From Aquabacterium sp. A3 (GTDB lineage Bacteria > Pseudomonadota > Gammaproteobacteria > Burkholderiales > Burkholderiaceae_C), in assembly GCF_038069945.1 (NCBI RefSeq), contig NZ_JBBPEV010000003.1, positions 246,758-310,757 on the forward strand: a stretch of 64,000 nucleotides of DNA, given 5' to 3'. The position numbers and the translations under genes were made by a program. The notes beneath the pieces are model-generated. The model saw only the letters and a list, made by a program, of their open reading frames with translations. It made no database searches and was not told where the DNA came from. Below are positions 1-8,246 of this stretch, piece after piece (within the stretch, counting starts at the first letter, position 1; every line of letters begins with the position of its first letter).

Positions 1-363
1 CAGCCACCGCCCGTGGGGCAAACGCCGCAGGTCGTCTTCACTCTTGAGGGTGAGGGTGGTCTGGCCCCGGTCGGTGTCGACCTGCCAGTGGCTGGGCACC
101 GAGAATCCTGACACCGACCGAATGCGGATGATCTGCGGCATGAACTCACGCAAGGCGAGCTCGGCTTCGAGCACCTGGCGTGCTGCAGCGGGGCAAGACT
201 GCAGGCTGTCCAGCCAGAGCAGCTCGTGGCCGTCCGGGCCCAGCAGTGACAGGCCGCCGTCAGGTGCCGACAGCGGGAAGGCGCGCACCGGCGTCACCCC
301 CACATGGATGAGGCCGTCGGGCGCGCGGTACACGAGTTGCCCTTGGGCGTTGCGTTCAATCAT
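1..363 (-). CDS. DUF1854 protein, cyanophycin-locus associated (partial)
   Basis: The 3' part lies beyond base 1; 121 codons are visible and translate cleanly from ATG at 363. An in-frame ATG at 381 would overlap the end of the upstream ABC transporter gene, but the ATG at 363 has a GAGG about 7 bases upstream and is preferred. The protein starts MIERNAQGQLVYRAPDG and contains an LREFMPQI segment, features I associate with the small DUF1854 proteins found beside cyanophycin synthetases in betaproteobacteria. It starts right behind the ABC transporter stop, so the two are almost surely co-transcribed and translationally coupled. Biochemical function is unknown to me; a role with the transporter is inferred from position only. 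Confidence 0.75.
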   Translation of the reverse strand, partial: MIERNAQGQLVYRAPDGLIHVGVTPVRAFPLSAPDGGLSLLGPDGHELLWLDSLQSCPAAARQVLEAELALREFMPQIIRIRSVSGFSVPSHWQVDTDRGQTTLTLKSEDDLRRLPHGRWL

Positions 364-370
364 GATGGCC

Positions 371-2635
371 TCAGGTGACATCTGAAAGGGTGGCTTCTTG
401 TTCGGTCTTGCGGGCCTGGGCTTCATACAGTCGCCAGTAGGCGCCCTGGCGGGCCATCAACTCGTCGTGCGGGCCCACCTCCACGATTTCGCCGCGGTCC
501 ATCACCACCAGGCGGTCGGCCTTGCGCAGCGTGGACAGGCGGTGAGCGATGGCGATCGTGGTGCGGCCTTGCACGAGGTTGTCCAGCGCCTTCTGGATTT
601 CTTTTTCGGTTTCGGTGTCCACGGCCGAGGTGGCCTCGTCCAGGATGAGGATGCGCGGGTTGATCAGCAGCGCGCGCGCAATGCTGATGCGCTGGCGCTC
701 ACCGCCCGACAGGCCCTGGCCGCGTTCGCCCACCATCGAGTCATAGCCGTGGGGCAGTCGCAGGATGAACTCGTGCGCGTGGGCCGCGCGGGCAGCGGCG
801 ATGATCTCTTCGCGGGTGGCCTCGGGCTTGCCATAGGCGATGTTCTCGGCGATGGTGCCAAAAAACAGGAAGGGCTCTTGCAGCACCAGCCCGATGTGGC
901 GGCGCACGTCGGCCACGCGCAGGTGGCGCAGGTCCACGCCATCGACCAGGATGGCGCCTTCCGACACGTCGTAAAAACGGCAGATCAGGTTGACCAGGGT
1001 GCTCTTGCCCGAGCCTGAATGGCCCACCAGGCCGATCATCTCGCCAGGCTGAATTTCCAGGTTGAGGTGGCGGATCACGCTGCGGTTGCCATAACGGAAG
1101 CCCACCTGGCGCATCTGCAGTTGGCCCTTCAGCGCCGGCAGGGTGACCGGGTTGGCTGGCTCGGGCACGTTGGAGACGTGGTCCAGGATGTCGAAGATGC
1201 GCTTGGCGCCTGCGGCGGCCTTTTGCGTGACCGAGACGATGCGGCTCATCGAGTCCAGCCGCCCGTAGAAGCGGCCGATGTAGGCGATGAAGGCCGTCAG
1301 CACGCCCACGGTGATCTCGTGGCCCGCCACCAGCCAGATGCCGAAGGCCCAGACCACCAGCAGACCGATTTCAGTGAGCAACGACACGGTGGGCGAAAAC
1401 AGTGACCAGGTTTTATTGAGCCGGTCGTTGATGGCCAGGTTCACCCGGTTGGCCTGGCGGAAGCGTTCGGCCTCACGGCCTTCCTGGGCAAAGGCCTTGA
1501 CCACGCGGATGCCGGGGATGGTGTCGGCCAGCACGTTGGTGACCTCGCCCCACACCCGGTCGACCTTCTCGAAGCCGGTGCGCAGGCGGTCGCGCACCAG
1601 GTGGATGAGCCAGGCGATGAAGGGCAGGGGCACCAGGGTGACCAGGGCCAGCCAGGGGTTGATGGACACCAGGATGGCTGCGGTCATGGCGATCATCAGC
1701 ACGTCGGTCGCAAAGTCGAGTGCGTGCAGTGACAGGAAGACGTTGATGCGGTCGGTCTCCGACCCGATGCGGGCCATCAGGTCGCCGGTGCGCTTGCTGC
1801 CAAAGTAATCCAGCGACAGGCGCAGCAGGTGCTCGAAGGTGGTGGTGCGCAGGTCGGCCCCCATGCGCTCGGACACCAGCGCCAGCAGGTAGGTGCGGGC
1901 CCAGCCCAGCGCCCAGGCCATCAGCGCAGACAGCAGCAAGCCTCCCAGCAGCAGCGCCACCAGCGATTGGTCGATGGCCTGCCCGTTCTGGAACGGGATC
2001 AGCACCTCGTCCATCAGGGGCATGGTGAGGTACGGCGGCACCAGGGTGGCGGCCGTCGAGGCCAGCGTCAGCAAAAAACCCGCCAGCAACTGGCCACGGT
2101 AGGGGCGGGCAAAGCGCCCCAGACGCAAGAGCACCCAGGTCGAGGGCGGCGCCTCGGCGTCCCGATCGCATTGGGGGCAATCTTCTTCTCCCGGCGGCAG
2201 GGTGGTGTGGCAGCGCTCGCAGTGTGCTTCCTGGGGGGCGGGGCACGCCACACCCAGGCGCAGGCCCTCAATCTGTTGGTCAAAGGCTTGCGCCAGACGC
2301 TGGGCGGCGGCATGCTGCGGCATGGTGAAGTGCCATTGCTGCAGGGTCTGACGTCCATCGTCGAGCACCAGGGTGGCCACGCCCGCGTGGTCGCGCAGGC
2401 TCACCCTCAGGGCGGTCGTCAGTGGCCGGGATGCCCACGTGGTGCTGGCCCCCGATCGCACGTACCAGTGCCGGTTCGTCAGCACAATGTCACTGGGTTC
2501 GAAGCAAAGTTCAGGCGTGAGGTCAACCGTCAGGCGGGCCAGCACGTTTTCGTCGGAGGCCAGTGCGGGTGTGGTGCTGGCGGTGTCTTCATGGCGGATG
2601 GGGCCCTGACCGTCATCGGCGTGTGTGGCGTGCAT
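371..2635 (-). CDS. ABC transporter, fused TMD-NBD, cyanophycin-locus associated
   Basis: About 754 residues from the ATG at 2635; an in-frame ATG at 2695 would add 20 residues but would leave only 48 bases to divergent cphA'. Order of parts: an N-terminal soluble domain (~1-135), a zinc-ribbon-like CxxC...CxxC (Cys 139, 142, 153, 156), an exporter-type six-helix membrane domain (~170-480), and a nucleotide-binding domain with Walker A GHSGSGKST (~537), signature LSGGERQR (~641) and Walker B ILILDEATSA. All ATPase motifs are canonical, so it should work as a homodimer of half-transporters. The type resembles MsbA/lipid or peptide exporters, but the substrate is unknown. Divergent linkage to cphA'/cphA and the trailing DUF1854 gene tie it to cyanophycin metabolism by context. 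Confidence 0.85.
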   Translation of the reverse strand: MHATHADDGQGPIRHEDTASTTPALASDENVLARLTVDLTPELCFEPSDIVLTNRHWYVRSGASTTWASRPLTTALRVSLRDHAGVATLVLDDGRQTLQQWHFTMPQHAAAQRLAQAFDQQIEGLRLGVACPAPQEAHCERCHTTLPPGEEDCPQCDRDAEAPPSTWVLLRLGRFARPYRGQLLAGFLLTLASTAATLVPPYLTMPLMDEVLIPFQNGQAIDQSLVALLLGGLLLSALMAWALGWARTYLLALVSERMGADLRTTTFEHLLRLSLDYFGSKRTGDLMARIGSETDRINVFLSLHALDFATDVLMIAMTAAILVSINPWLALVTLVPLPFIAWLIHLVRDRLRTGFEKVDRVWGEVTNVLADTIPGIRVVKAFAQEGREAERFRQANRVNLAINDRLNKTWSLFSPTVSLLTEIGLLVVWAFGIWLVAGHEITVGVLTAFIAYIGRFYGRLDSMSRIVSVTQKAAAGAKRIFDILDHVSNVPEPANPVTLPALKGQLQMRQVGFRYGNRSVIRHLNLEIQPGEMIGLVGHSGSGKSTLVNLICRFYDVSEGAILVDGVDLRHLRVADVRRHIGLVLQEPFLFFGTIAENIAYGKPEATREEIIAAARAAHAHEFILRLPHGYDSMVGERGQGLSGGERQRISIARALLINPRILILDEATSAVDTETEKEIQKALDNLVQGRTTIAIAHRLSTLRKADRLVVMDRGEIVEVGPHDELMARQGAYWRLYEAQARKTEQEATLSDVT

Positions 2636-2743
2636 GCAGTGAAGACGTTCGGAGTGGGCAGATGGTTGACCGTTGACCGGACACAAGGCCTGCATTGTCC
2701 ACCCGCCACGCGCTGAACCACCTTCTGGGGTCGAATGAAAGCC

Positions 2744-4966
2744 ATGAACAAGAAGAACGACATCCGGCTGTTGCGCATCAATTACCTGCGCGGCCCCAAC
2801 CTCTGGACCTACCGGCCGGTGCTGGAGGTCTGGCTGGACCTGGGCGAGCTGGAAGACTGGCCATCAGACCGATTGCCCGGGCTCACCGACCGCCTGCTCA
2901 CGCTATTGCCAGCCCTCGAAGAGCACCACTGTGGTGTGGGCGAGCGTGGCGGTTTCATACAGCGCTTGCGCGAGGGCACGTGGGCCGGGCACATCCTGGA
3001 GCACATCGTCATCGAGTTGCTCAATCTGGCGGGCATGCCCACCGGCTTTGGTCAAACGCGCAGCACGTCGCAGCGCGGCGTCTACCGCATGGTGTTTCGC
3101 GCGCGTGATGAGGGCGTGGCCCGTGTGGCCCTGAGGGAAGGGCATGCCCTGCTGATGGCCGCCATCAACCATGAGCCCTTCGAGGTGGCGCCGTCGGTCG
3201 AGCGATTGAGAGCGCAGATTGACGACACGTATTTGGGGCCATCCACCGCGGCCATCGTGGGCGCGGCCACCGACCGAGGCATTCCGCACATTCGTCTCAA
3301 TGAGGGCAATCTGGTGCAGCTCGGGCATGGGCGGGCTCAGCGGCGCATCTGGACGGCCCAAACCGACAAGACGGGGGCCATCGCGCAGGGCATCGCAGGC
3401 AACAAGGATTTGACCAAAACCTTGCTGAAGGCCGTGGGTGTGCCCGTGCCCGACGGCGAGGTGGTGGACAGCCCCGAAGCGGCCTGGGAGGCCGCGCAAG
3501 ACATTGGCCTGCCGGTGGTGGTCAAGCCACTGGATGGCAACCATGGCCGAGGGGTGTCGCTGGAGTTGAGCGAGCGCGCCGACATCGAAGCGGCCTTTCG
3601 GGTGGCCGAGGCCGAGGGCAGCGAGGTCATCGTCGAGCGTTTTATTCCGGGTGACGAGCACCGTCTTCTGGTGGTGGGCGGGCAGGTGGTGGCGGCCGCC
3701 CGGGGTGAAAGCCTGTGGATCGTGGGCACCGGTCGCGACACCGTGGCGCAGTTGATTGACGAGCAGCTCAACAGCGATCCGCGACGGGGAGAGGCCGAAG
3801 AGTTTCCGCTGGAAACCATCGTGCTGGAGCGCGAGCCCGCCATGCGATTGCTGCTGGAGCGTCAGGGCCTGGACGCCACTGCCGTGCCCGCAGCGGGTCA
3901 GCGGGTGCTGGTGCAGCGCAATGGCAATGTCGCCATGGACTGCACCGACGAGGTTCATCCGGACGTGGCTTACGCGGCCAGCCTGGCGGCCCGGGCGGTG
4001 GGCCTGGACATCGCGGGCATCGACCTGGTGGTCAGTGACATTGCCAGGCCGCTGCTACCGCAACGTGGCGCCGTGGTCGAGGTCAATGCGGGGCCTGGCC
4101 TGCTCATGCACCTCAAGCCCGCGGTGGGCCTGCCACGTCCGGTGGGGCAGGCCATCGTCGACCACCTCTTTGGCGATGAGGCCTCGGGTGATGACGGCCG
4201 CATCCCCATCGTGGGCATCTCGGGTTCGGTGGGCACCACGCAGATCGCTCGCCTGGTGGCCTGGTTGCTGCACCTGGAAGGCCGCCGTGTGGGGCTGGCT
4301 TGCCGTGATGGCCTGTTCCTGGGCATTCGGCAGGTGGAAGGCGGGCCGCGCGCCACGTTTGATGCGGGCCAGCGGCTGCTGATGAACCGCGAGGTGGACG
4401 CGGTCGTCCTGGAGGCGTCGGTGGCCTCCATCCTGGATGACGGCCTGCCCTATGACCGCTGCCAGGTGGGCGTGGTCACCGACCTGGCGGGGGCGCAGCC
4501 TCCCGTGGCGCCAGAGCTGGCGCGCCACGACATCCACGAGTCGGAGCAGGTCTTCAAGGTGTTGCGCACCCAGATGGACGTGGTGCACACCCACGGTGTG
4601 GGCGTGCTGTACGCCGGCGACCCTCGCCTGGTCGAGATGGCCGAACTCTGTGATGGTGAGGTCGTCTTCTACGAATCGGATCACGAACACCCGGCGCTGG
4701 TGGCTCACCGTGCCCAGGGGGGGCGAACGGTGTCCGTGCAAGGGCATCACGTGCTGCTGACGCACAACGGCCACCTGCCGGTGCGTTGCGCGGACCTGCA
4801 TGGCGCTGCGGCGCGGCGCCTGACCGGGCGGGTCGGGGATCAGGCCATCCCGACGGCCAGCGTGCGGGCCTTGCTGGCGGCCGTCGCGGCGGCCTGGGCT
4901 CTGGGGGTCTCTCCTCAGTTGATCGAGGCGGGCCTCGAAACATTCGACCCCCAGCCCAAGGCCTGA
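2744..4966 (+). CDS. cphA': Cyanophycin synthetase paralogue with degenerate C-terminal domain (CphA')
   Basis: About 740 residues; ATG at 2735 and 2744 are in frame. It aligns throughout with the neighbouring CphA: a similar N-terminal region starting LLRINYLRGPNLW, and an ATP-grasp domain with VVKPLDGNHGRGV, VERFIPGDEHRLLVVGG and VVEVNAGPGLLMHLKP. The Mur-ligase-like C-terminal domain is abnormal: where CphA has the P-loop GTNGKTTT this protein reads GSVGTTQI, lacking the lysine, and the last ~110 residues of CphA are absent. In CphA the ATP-grasp domain adds aspartate and the Mur-like domain adds arginine (established for the family), so arginine addition is probably lost. It lies 37 bases upstream of cphA in one operon. 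Confidence 0.88.
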   Translation: MNKKNDIRLLRINYLRGPNLWTYRPVLEVWLDLGELEDWPSDRLPGLTDRLLTLLPALEEHHCGVGERGGFIQRLREGTWAGHILEHIVIELLNLAGMPTGFGQTRSTSQRGVYRMVFRARDEGVARVALREGHALLMAAINHEPFEVAPSVERLRAQIDDTYLGPSTAAIVGAATDRGIPHIRLNEGNLVQLGHGRAQRRIWTAQTDKTGAIAQGIAGNKDLTKTLLKAVGVPVPDGEVVDSPEAAWEAAQDIGLPVVVKPLDGNHGRGVSLELSERADIEAAFRVAEAEGSEVIVERFIPGDEHRLLVVGGQVVAAARGESLWIVGTGRDTVAQLIDEQLNSDPRRGEAEEFPLETIVLEREPAMRLLLERQGLDATAVPAAGQRVLVQRNGNVAMDCTDEVHPDVAYAASLAARAVGLDIAGIDLVVSDIARPLLPQRGAVVEVNAGPGLLMHLKPAVGLPRPVGQAIVDHLFGDEASGDDGRIPIVGISGSVGTTQIARLVAWLLHLEGRRVGLACRDGLFLGIRQVEGGPRATFDAGQRLLMNREVDAVVLEASVASILDDGLPYDRCQVGVVTDLAGAQPPVAPELARHDIHESEQVFKVLRTQMDVVHTHGVGVLYAGDPRLVEMAELCDGEVVFYESDHEHPALVAHRAQGGRTVSVQGHHVLLTHNGHLPVRCADLHGAAARRLTGRVGDQAIPTASVRALLAAVAAAWALGVSPQLIEAGLETFDPQPKA

Positions 4967-5003
4967 CCACGGCGCACAGCCCCTTCAGCGAAAGTCATTC
5001 ATC

Positions 5004-7571
5004 ATGGACGTATCCCGCATCCGGGTCCTGCGTGGCCCCAACCTGTGGAGCCGCCACACCGCCATCCAGGCTGTGGTGGAGTGTGCCGAGGACGAACGCG
5101 ACATCCGGCGTCTGCCGGGCCTGGAGCACCGTCTGCGTGCCGCCTTGCCTGCCCTGGGCCCCTGGCGAGCCGAGGCCCTGGCCTCTCATGTCAGTCTGGC
5201 CCACGTCCTGGAGCTGGTCACCTTGAGCCTGCAGGCCCAGGCTGGCTGCCCGGTCACGTTCAGCCGCACAGCCCCGACACCCGAGGAGGGCGTCTATCAG
5301 GTGGTGGTGGGTTACACCGAAGAGTCGGTGGGCCGCCGTGCGCTGGAGGCGGCGCAGCAACTGATCGCCGCCATCGTTGCCGACCAGGCCTTTGAGGTGG
5401 AGGGCGTGCTCGCCGAGCTGCGCGAGCTGGACGAAGACGTGCGCCTGGGGCCCAGCACCGGCTGTATCGTGGAGGCGGCCCAGGCCAGGGGCATCCCCTG
5501 GCGCCGCTTGACGCAAGGCAGTCTGGTGCAACTGGGCTGGGGCAGTCGTCAGCGCCGCATCTGGGCGGCCGAGATCGACAGCACCAGTGCCGTGGCCGAG
5601 TCCATCGCTCAGGACAAAGACCTCACCAAGCAACTGCTGGCCGCTGCCGGCGTGCCGGTGCCCATCGGTCGACCGGTGGCCTCGATGGACGAGGCCCGCC
5701 AGGTGGTGGCCGAGATCGGCTGGCCGGTGGTGGTCAAACCACGCGATGGCAACCAGGGCAAGGGCGTGACGGTCAACATCGTGTCGGACGAGCACCTGGT
5801 GTTGGCCTTCAATGTGGCGGCCGAACATGGCGAGGTCATGGTGGAGCGCTACCTGCCCGGGCATGACTTCCGCCTGCTGGTGGTGGGTGACAAGCTGGTG
5901 GCCGCCGCCCGCCGCGATCCACCCCATGTGGTGGGCGATGGCGTGCACACCGTGCGCCAATTGGTGGACAAGGTCAATGAAGACCCCCGCCGTGGCGAAG
6001 GCCACGCTACCTCACTGACCAAGATTCGCTTTGATGACATCGCCGTGGCCCGGCTGTCGGTGCAGGGCCTCACACCAGACGCGGTGCCGGCGGCCGGGCA
6101 GCGTGTGGTGTTGCGCAACAACGCCAACCTGTCCACCGGCGGCACGGCCACCGATGTGACCGACGAGGTGCACCCCGAGGTGGCCGCCCGGGCCATTGCC
6201 GCGGCGCAGTGCATTGGCCTGCACATCTGCGGCGTGGACGTGCTGGCGGAAAGCGTGCACCGGCCGCTGGAGGTGCAAGGTGGCGGCATCGTCGAGGTCA
6301 ATGCCGCCCCGGGTCTGCGCATGCACCTGACGCCGTCCTACGGCAAGGGCCGCCCGGTGGGCGAAGCCGTCATCCAGACCATGTTCGGCCCCGGAGAGGA
6401 CGGCCGAATCCCGGTGGTGGCTGTCACGGGCACCAATGGCAAGACCACCACCGCCCGGCTGACCGCGCATTTGCTGGCCGCCAGTGGCTTGCGTGTGGGC
6501 ATGACCAACACCGACGGGGTGTACGTGAATGGCCGCCAGATCGACAGCGGCGACTGCTCGGGACCCAAGAGTGCACGCAATGTGCTGCTGAACCCCGATG
6601 TGGACGCCGCGGTGCTGGAAACCGCCCGGGGCGGCATCCTGCGCGAAGGCCTGGGCTTTGACCGCTGCAGCACGGCCGTGGTCACCAACTTGGGCGCTGG
6701 CGATCACCTGGGCCTGAACTACATCACCACGGTGGAAGACCTGGCCGTGCTCAAGCGTGTGATTGTCATGAACGTGGCCGATCGCGGACACGCCGTGCTC
6801 AATGCAGCCGACCCCATCGTGGCGGCCATGGCCCCCAAGTGCCCCGGCGGTGTCATCTTTTTTGCGCTCGATCCTCACAACCCTGTGCTGGCGGCCCACC
6901 GGGCCCAGGGCAAGCGCGTGCTCACCGTCGATGGCGACGCCATCGTGGCCAGCGAGGGCAGCTGGCGCGAACGCTTGCCGCTGCGTGACATTCCCTTGAC
7001 CCGTCAGGGCAGCATCGGCTTCCAGGTGGACAACGCCATGGCGGCCATTGGGGCGGCGTGGAGCGAAGGGCTGGCGTGGGACGCCATCCGCGGCGGGTTG
7101 GCCAGCTTCACCAACGATGCCGACAACGCCCCGGGGCGCTTCAATGTGATGGATCACCACGGCGCCACGGTGATCGCAGACTATGGGCACAACCCCGACG
7201 CCATGCGTGCGCTGGTGGCGGCTGTGCAGCGCATGCCGGCTCGACGCCGGGTGGTGGTGATCAGTGGCGCAGGTGATCGCCGCGATGAAGACATCCGTGA
7301 ACAAACCGCGATTTTGGGCGATGTGTTCGACGACTTCATCCTCTACCAGGACGCCTGCCAGCGTGGGCGCGCTGACGGTGAAGTGCTGCGACTGTTGCGC
7401 GAAGGCCTGAGCAAGGCCCAGCGCGCCCAGCATGTGGAGGACGTGACGGGTGAGTTTCAGGCCATCGACATCGGCCTGGCCCGTTTGACCGCAGGTGACT
7501 TGTGTCTGGTGCTGGTGGACCAGGTTGACGAGGCCCTGGCCTACTTGCGGGCACGTTGTGCCGCTCGGTGA
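5004..7571 (+). CDS. cphA: Cyanophycin synthetase
   Basis: An 855-residue enzyme that makes the storage polymer multi-L-arginyl-poly-L-aspartate, ATP-dependently and without ribosomes. Three parts are visible: an N-terminal domain (~1-160), an ATP-grasp domain (~165-470) with VVKPRDGNQGKGVTV and IVEVNAAPGLRMHL, and a Mur-ligase-like domain (~470-855) with an intact P-loop GTNGKTTT (Lys480), ETARGGILREGL, TNLGAGDHLG and the C-terminal-lobe motif DYGHNPDAMRAL. Length and motifs match the typical two-active-site CphA. It is preceded by a GCGAAAG ribosome-binding-like stretch and follows cphA'. No cyanophycinase (cphB) or isoaspartyl dipeptidase is in the window, so degradation genes must be elsewhere. 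Confidence 0.96.
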   Translation: MDVSRIRVLRGPNLWSRHTAIQAVVECAEDERDIRRLPGLEHRLRAALPALGPWRAEALASHVSLAHVLELVTLSLQAQAGCPVTFSRTAPTPEEGVYQVVVGYTEESVGRRALEAAQQLIAAIVADQAFEVEGVLAELRELDEDVRLGPSTGCIVEAAQARGIPWRRLTQGSLVQLGWGSRQRRIWAAEIDSTSAVAESIAQDKDLTKQLLAAAGVPVPIGRPVASMDEARQVVAEIGWPVVVKPRDGNQGKGVTVNIVSDEHLVLAFNVAAEHGEVMVERYLPGHDFRLLVVGDKLVAAARRDPPHVVGDGVHTVRQLVDKVNEDPRRGEGHATSLTKIRFDDIAVARLSVQGLTPDAVPAAGQRVVLRNNANLSTGGTATDVTDEVHPEVAARAIAAAQCIGLHICGVDVLAESVHRPLEVQGGGIVEVNAAPGLRMHLTPSYGKGRPVGEAVIQTMFGPGEDGRIPVVAVTGTNGKTTTARLTAHLLAASGLRVGMTNTDGVYVNGRQIDSGDCSGPKSARNVLLNPDVDAAVLETARGGILREGLGFDRCSTAVVTNLGAGDHLGLNYITTVEDLAVLKRVIVMNVADRGHAVLNAADPIVAAMAPKCPGGVIFFALDPHNPVLAAHRAQGKRVLTVDGDAIVASEGSWRERLPLRDIPLTRQGSIGFQVDNAMAAIGAAWSEGLAWDAIRGGLASFTNDADNAPGRFNVMDHHGATVIADYGHNPDAMRALVAAVQRMPARRRVVVISGAGDRRDEDIREQTAILGDVFDDFILYQDACQRGRADGEVLRLLREGLSKAQRAQHVEDVTGEFQAIDIGLARLTAGDLCLVLVDQVDEALAYLRARCAAR

Positions 7572-7577
7572 TGTGGC

Positions 7578-8246
7578 TCAGTAATTCACGCTGAAGCGCT
7601 GCCCCTGGAAGCGAAAGACGGCGGACTTCAGACGGATTTCTTCCAGCACCAGGCCGGGCGCAGGCTCATCACCTTCGCGGTACACGTTGTTGTTGATGAC
7701 CAGCATGCGGCTGGCGGCGTTGTCCGAGTGCATGGCCCCCCCAAACACCAGGGGCGGCAGGCTGCGGCGCACCTGGTCGGGCAAGCCATCCAGCGGTGTG
7801 GCTGGCTGGGCGTCCTGCGCAGCCACCTTGGCGGCGGGCGGGGGGGGCGACGGGCGGGGTGGTGCTGCCGCCTGAGGCAATGGCAGGTCTGGCGCGGGCA
7901 CGGGCTGCACGACGGGCCGGGCGGTCTCTGGACTCGGTGCCATCGACTCGTTCAGTGCACTCGGGGCCTCGCTGGCCATGGTGGAGGCCGGCAACACGGC
8001 CACGGCAGCGGGCGGCGCTGCCGGCGCGTTGGCACGCAGCGTCCACCACAAGACGATGGCCGCCAGCAGCCCCCCCGCCAGTCCGGCACCGACCATCACC
8101 GGCCAGCTGGAGCGCGTGGTCGGTGACACCGCGGGCGACGCGGCTGACTCAGCCGGGGCCTGCCCCAAATGACTGTGCAGGCCTGGTACCCGACCCTGCT
8201 CGCGTTCGGCGTCCGCCTTGCGAAGGGCGTCAAGGATGTAGGACAT
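7578..8246 (-). CDS. gspB: General secretion pathway protein GspB
   Basis: 222 residues starting MSYILDALRKADAERE, a hallmark N-terminus of the GspB family, behind GGAGG. The start lies inside the end of gspA (17-base overlap), so the pair is translationally coupled. There is a short cytoplasmic part, one membrane helix (~residues 50-68), a Pro/Ala-rich periplasmic linker and a C-terminal GspB domain ending in VFRFQGQRFSVNY. In Aeromonas and relatives GspA-GspB (ExeAB) forms an inner-membrane complex that helps assemble the type II secretin through peptidoglycan. No other gsp genes are in the window. The gene converges on cphA with only 6 bases between stops. Confidence 0.88.
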   Translation of the reverse strand: MSYILDALRKADAEREQGRVPGLHSHLGQAPAESAASPAVSPTTRSSWPVMVGAGLAGGLLAAIVLWWTLRANAPAAPPAAVAVLPASTMASEAPSALNESMAPSPETARPVVQPVPAPDLPLPQAAAPPRPSPPPPAAKVAAQDAQPATPLDGLPDQVRRSLPPLVFGGAMHSDNAASRMLVINNNVYREGDEPAPGLVLEEIRLKSAVFRFQGQRFSVNY

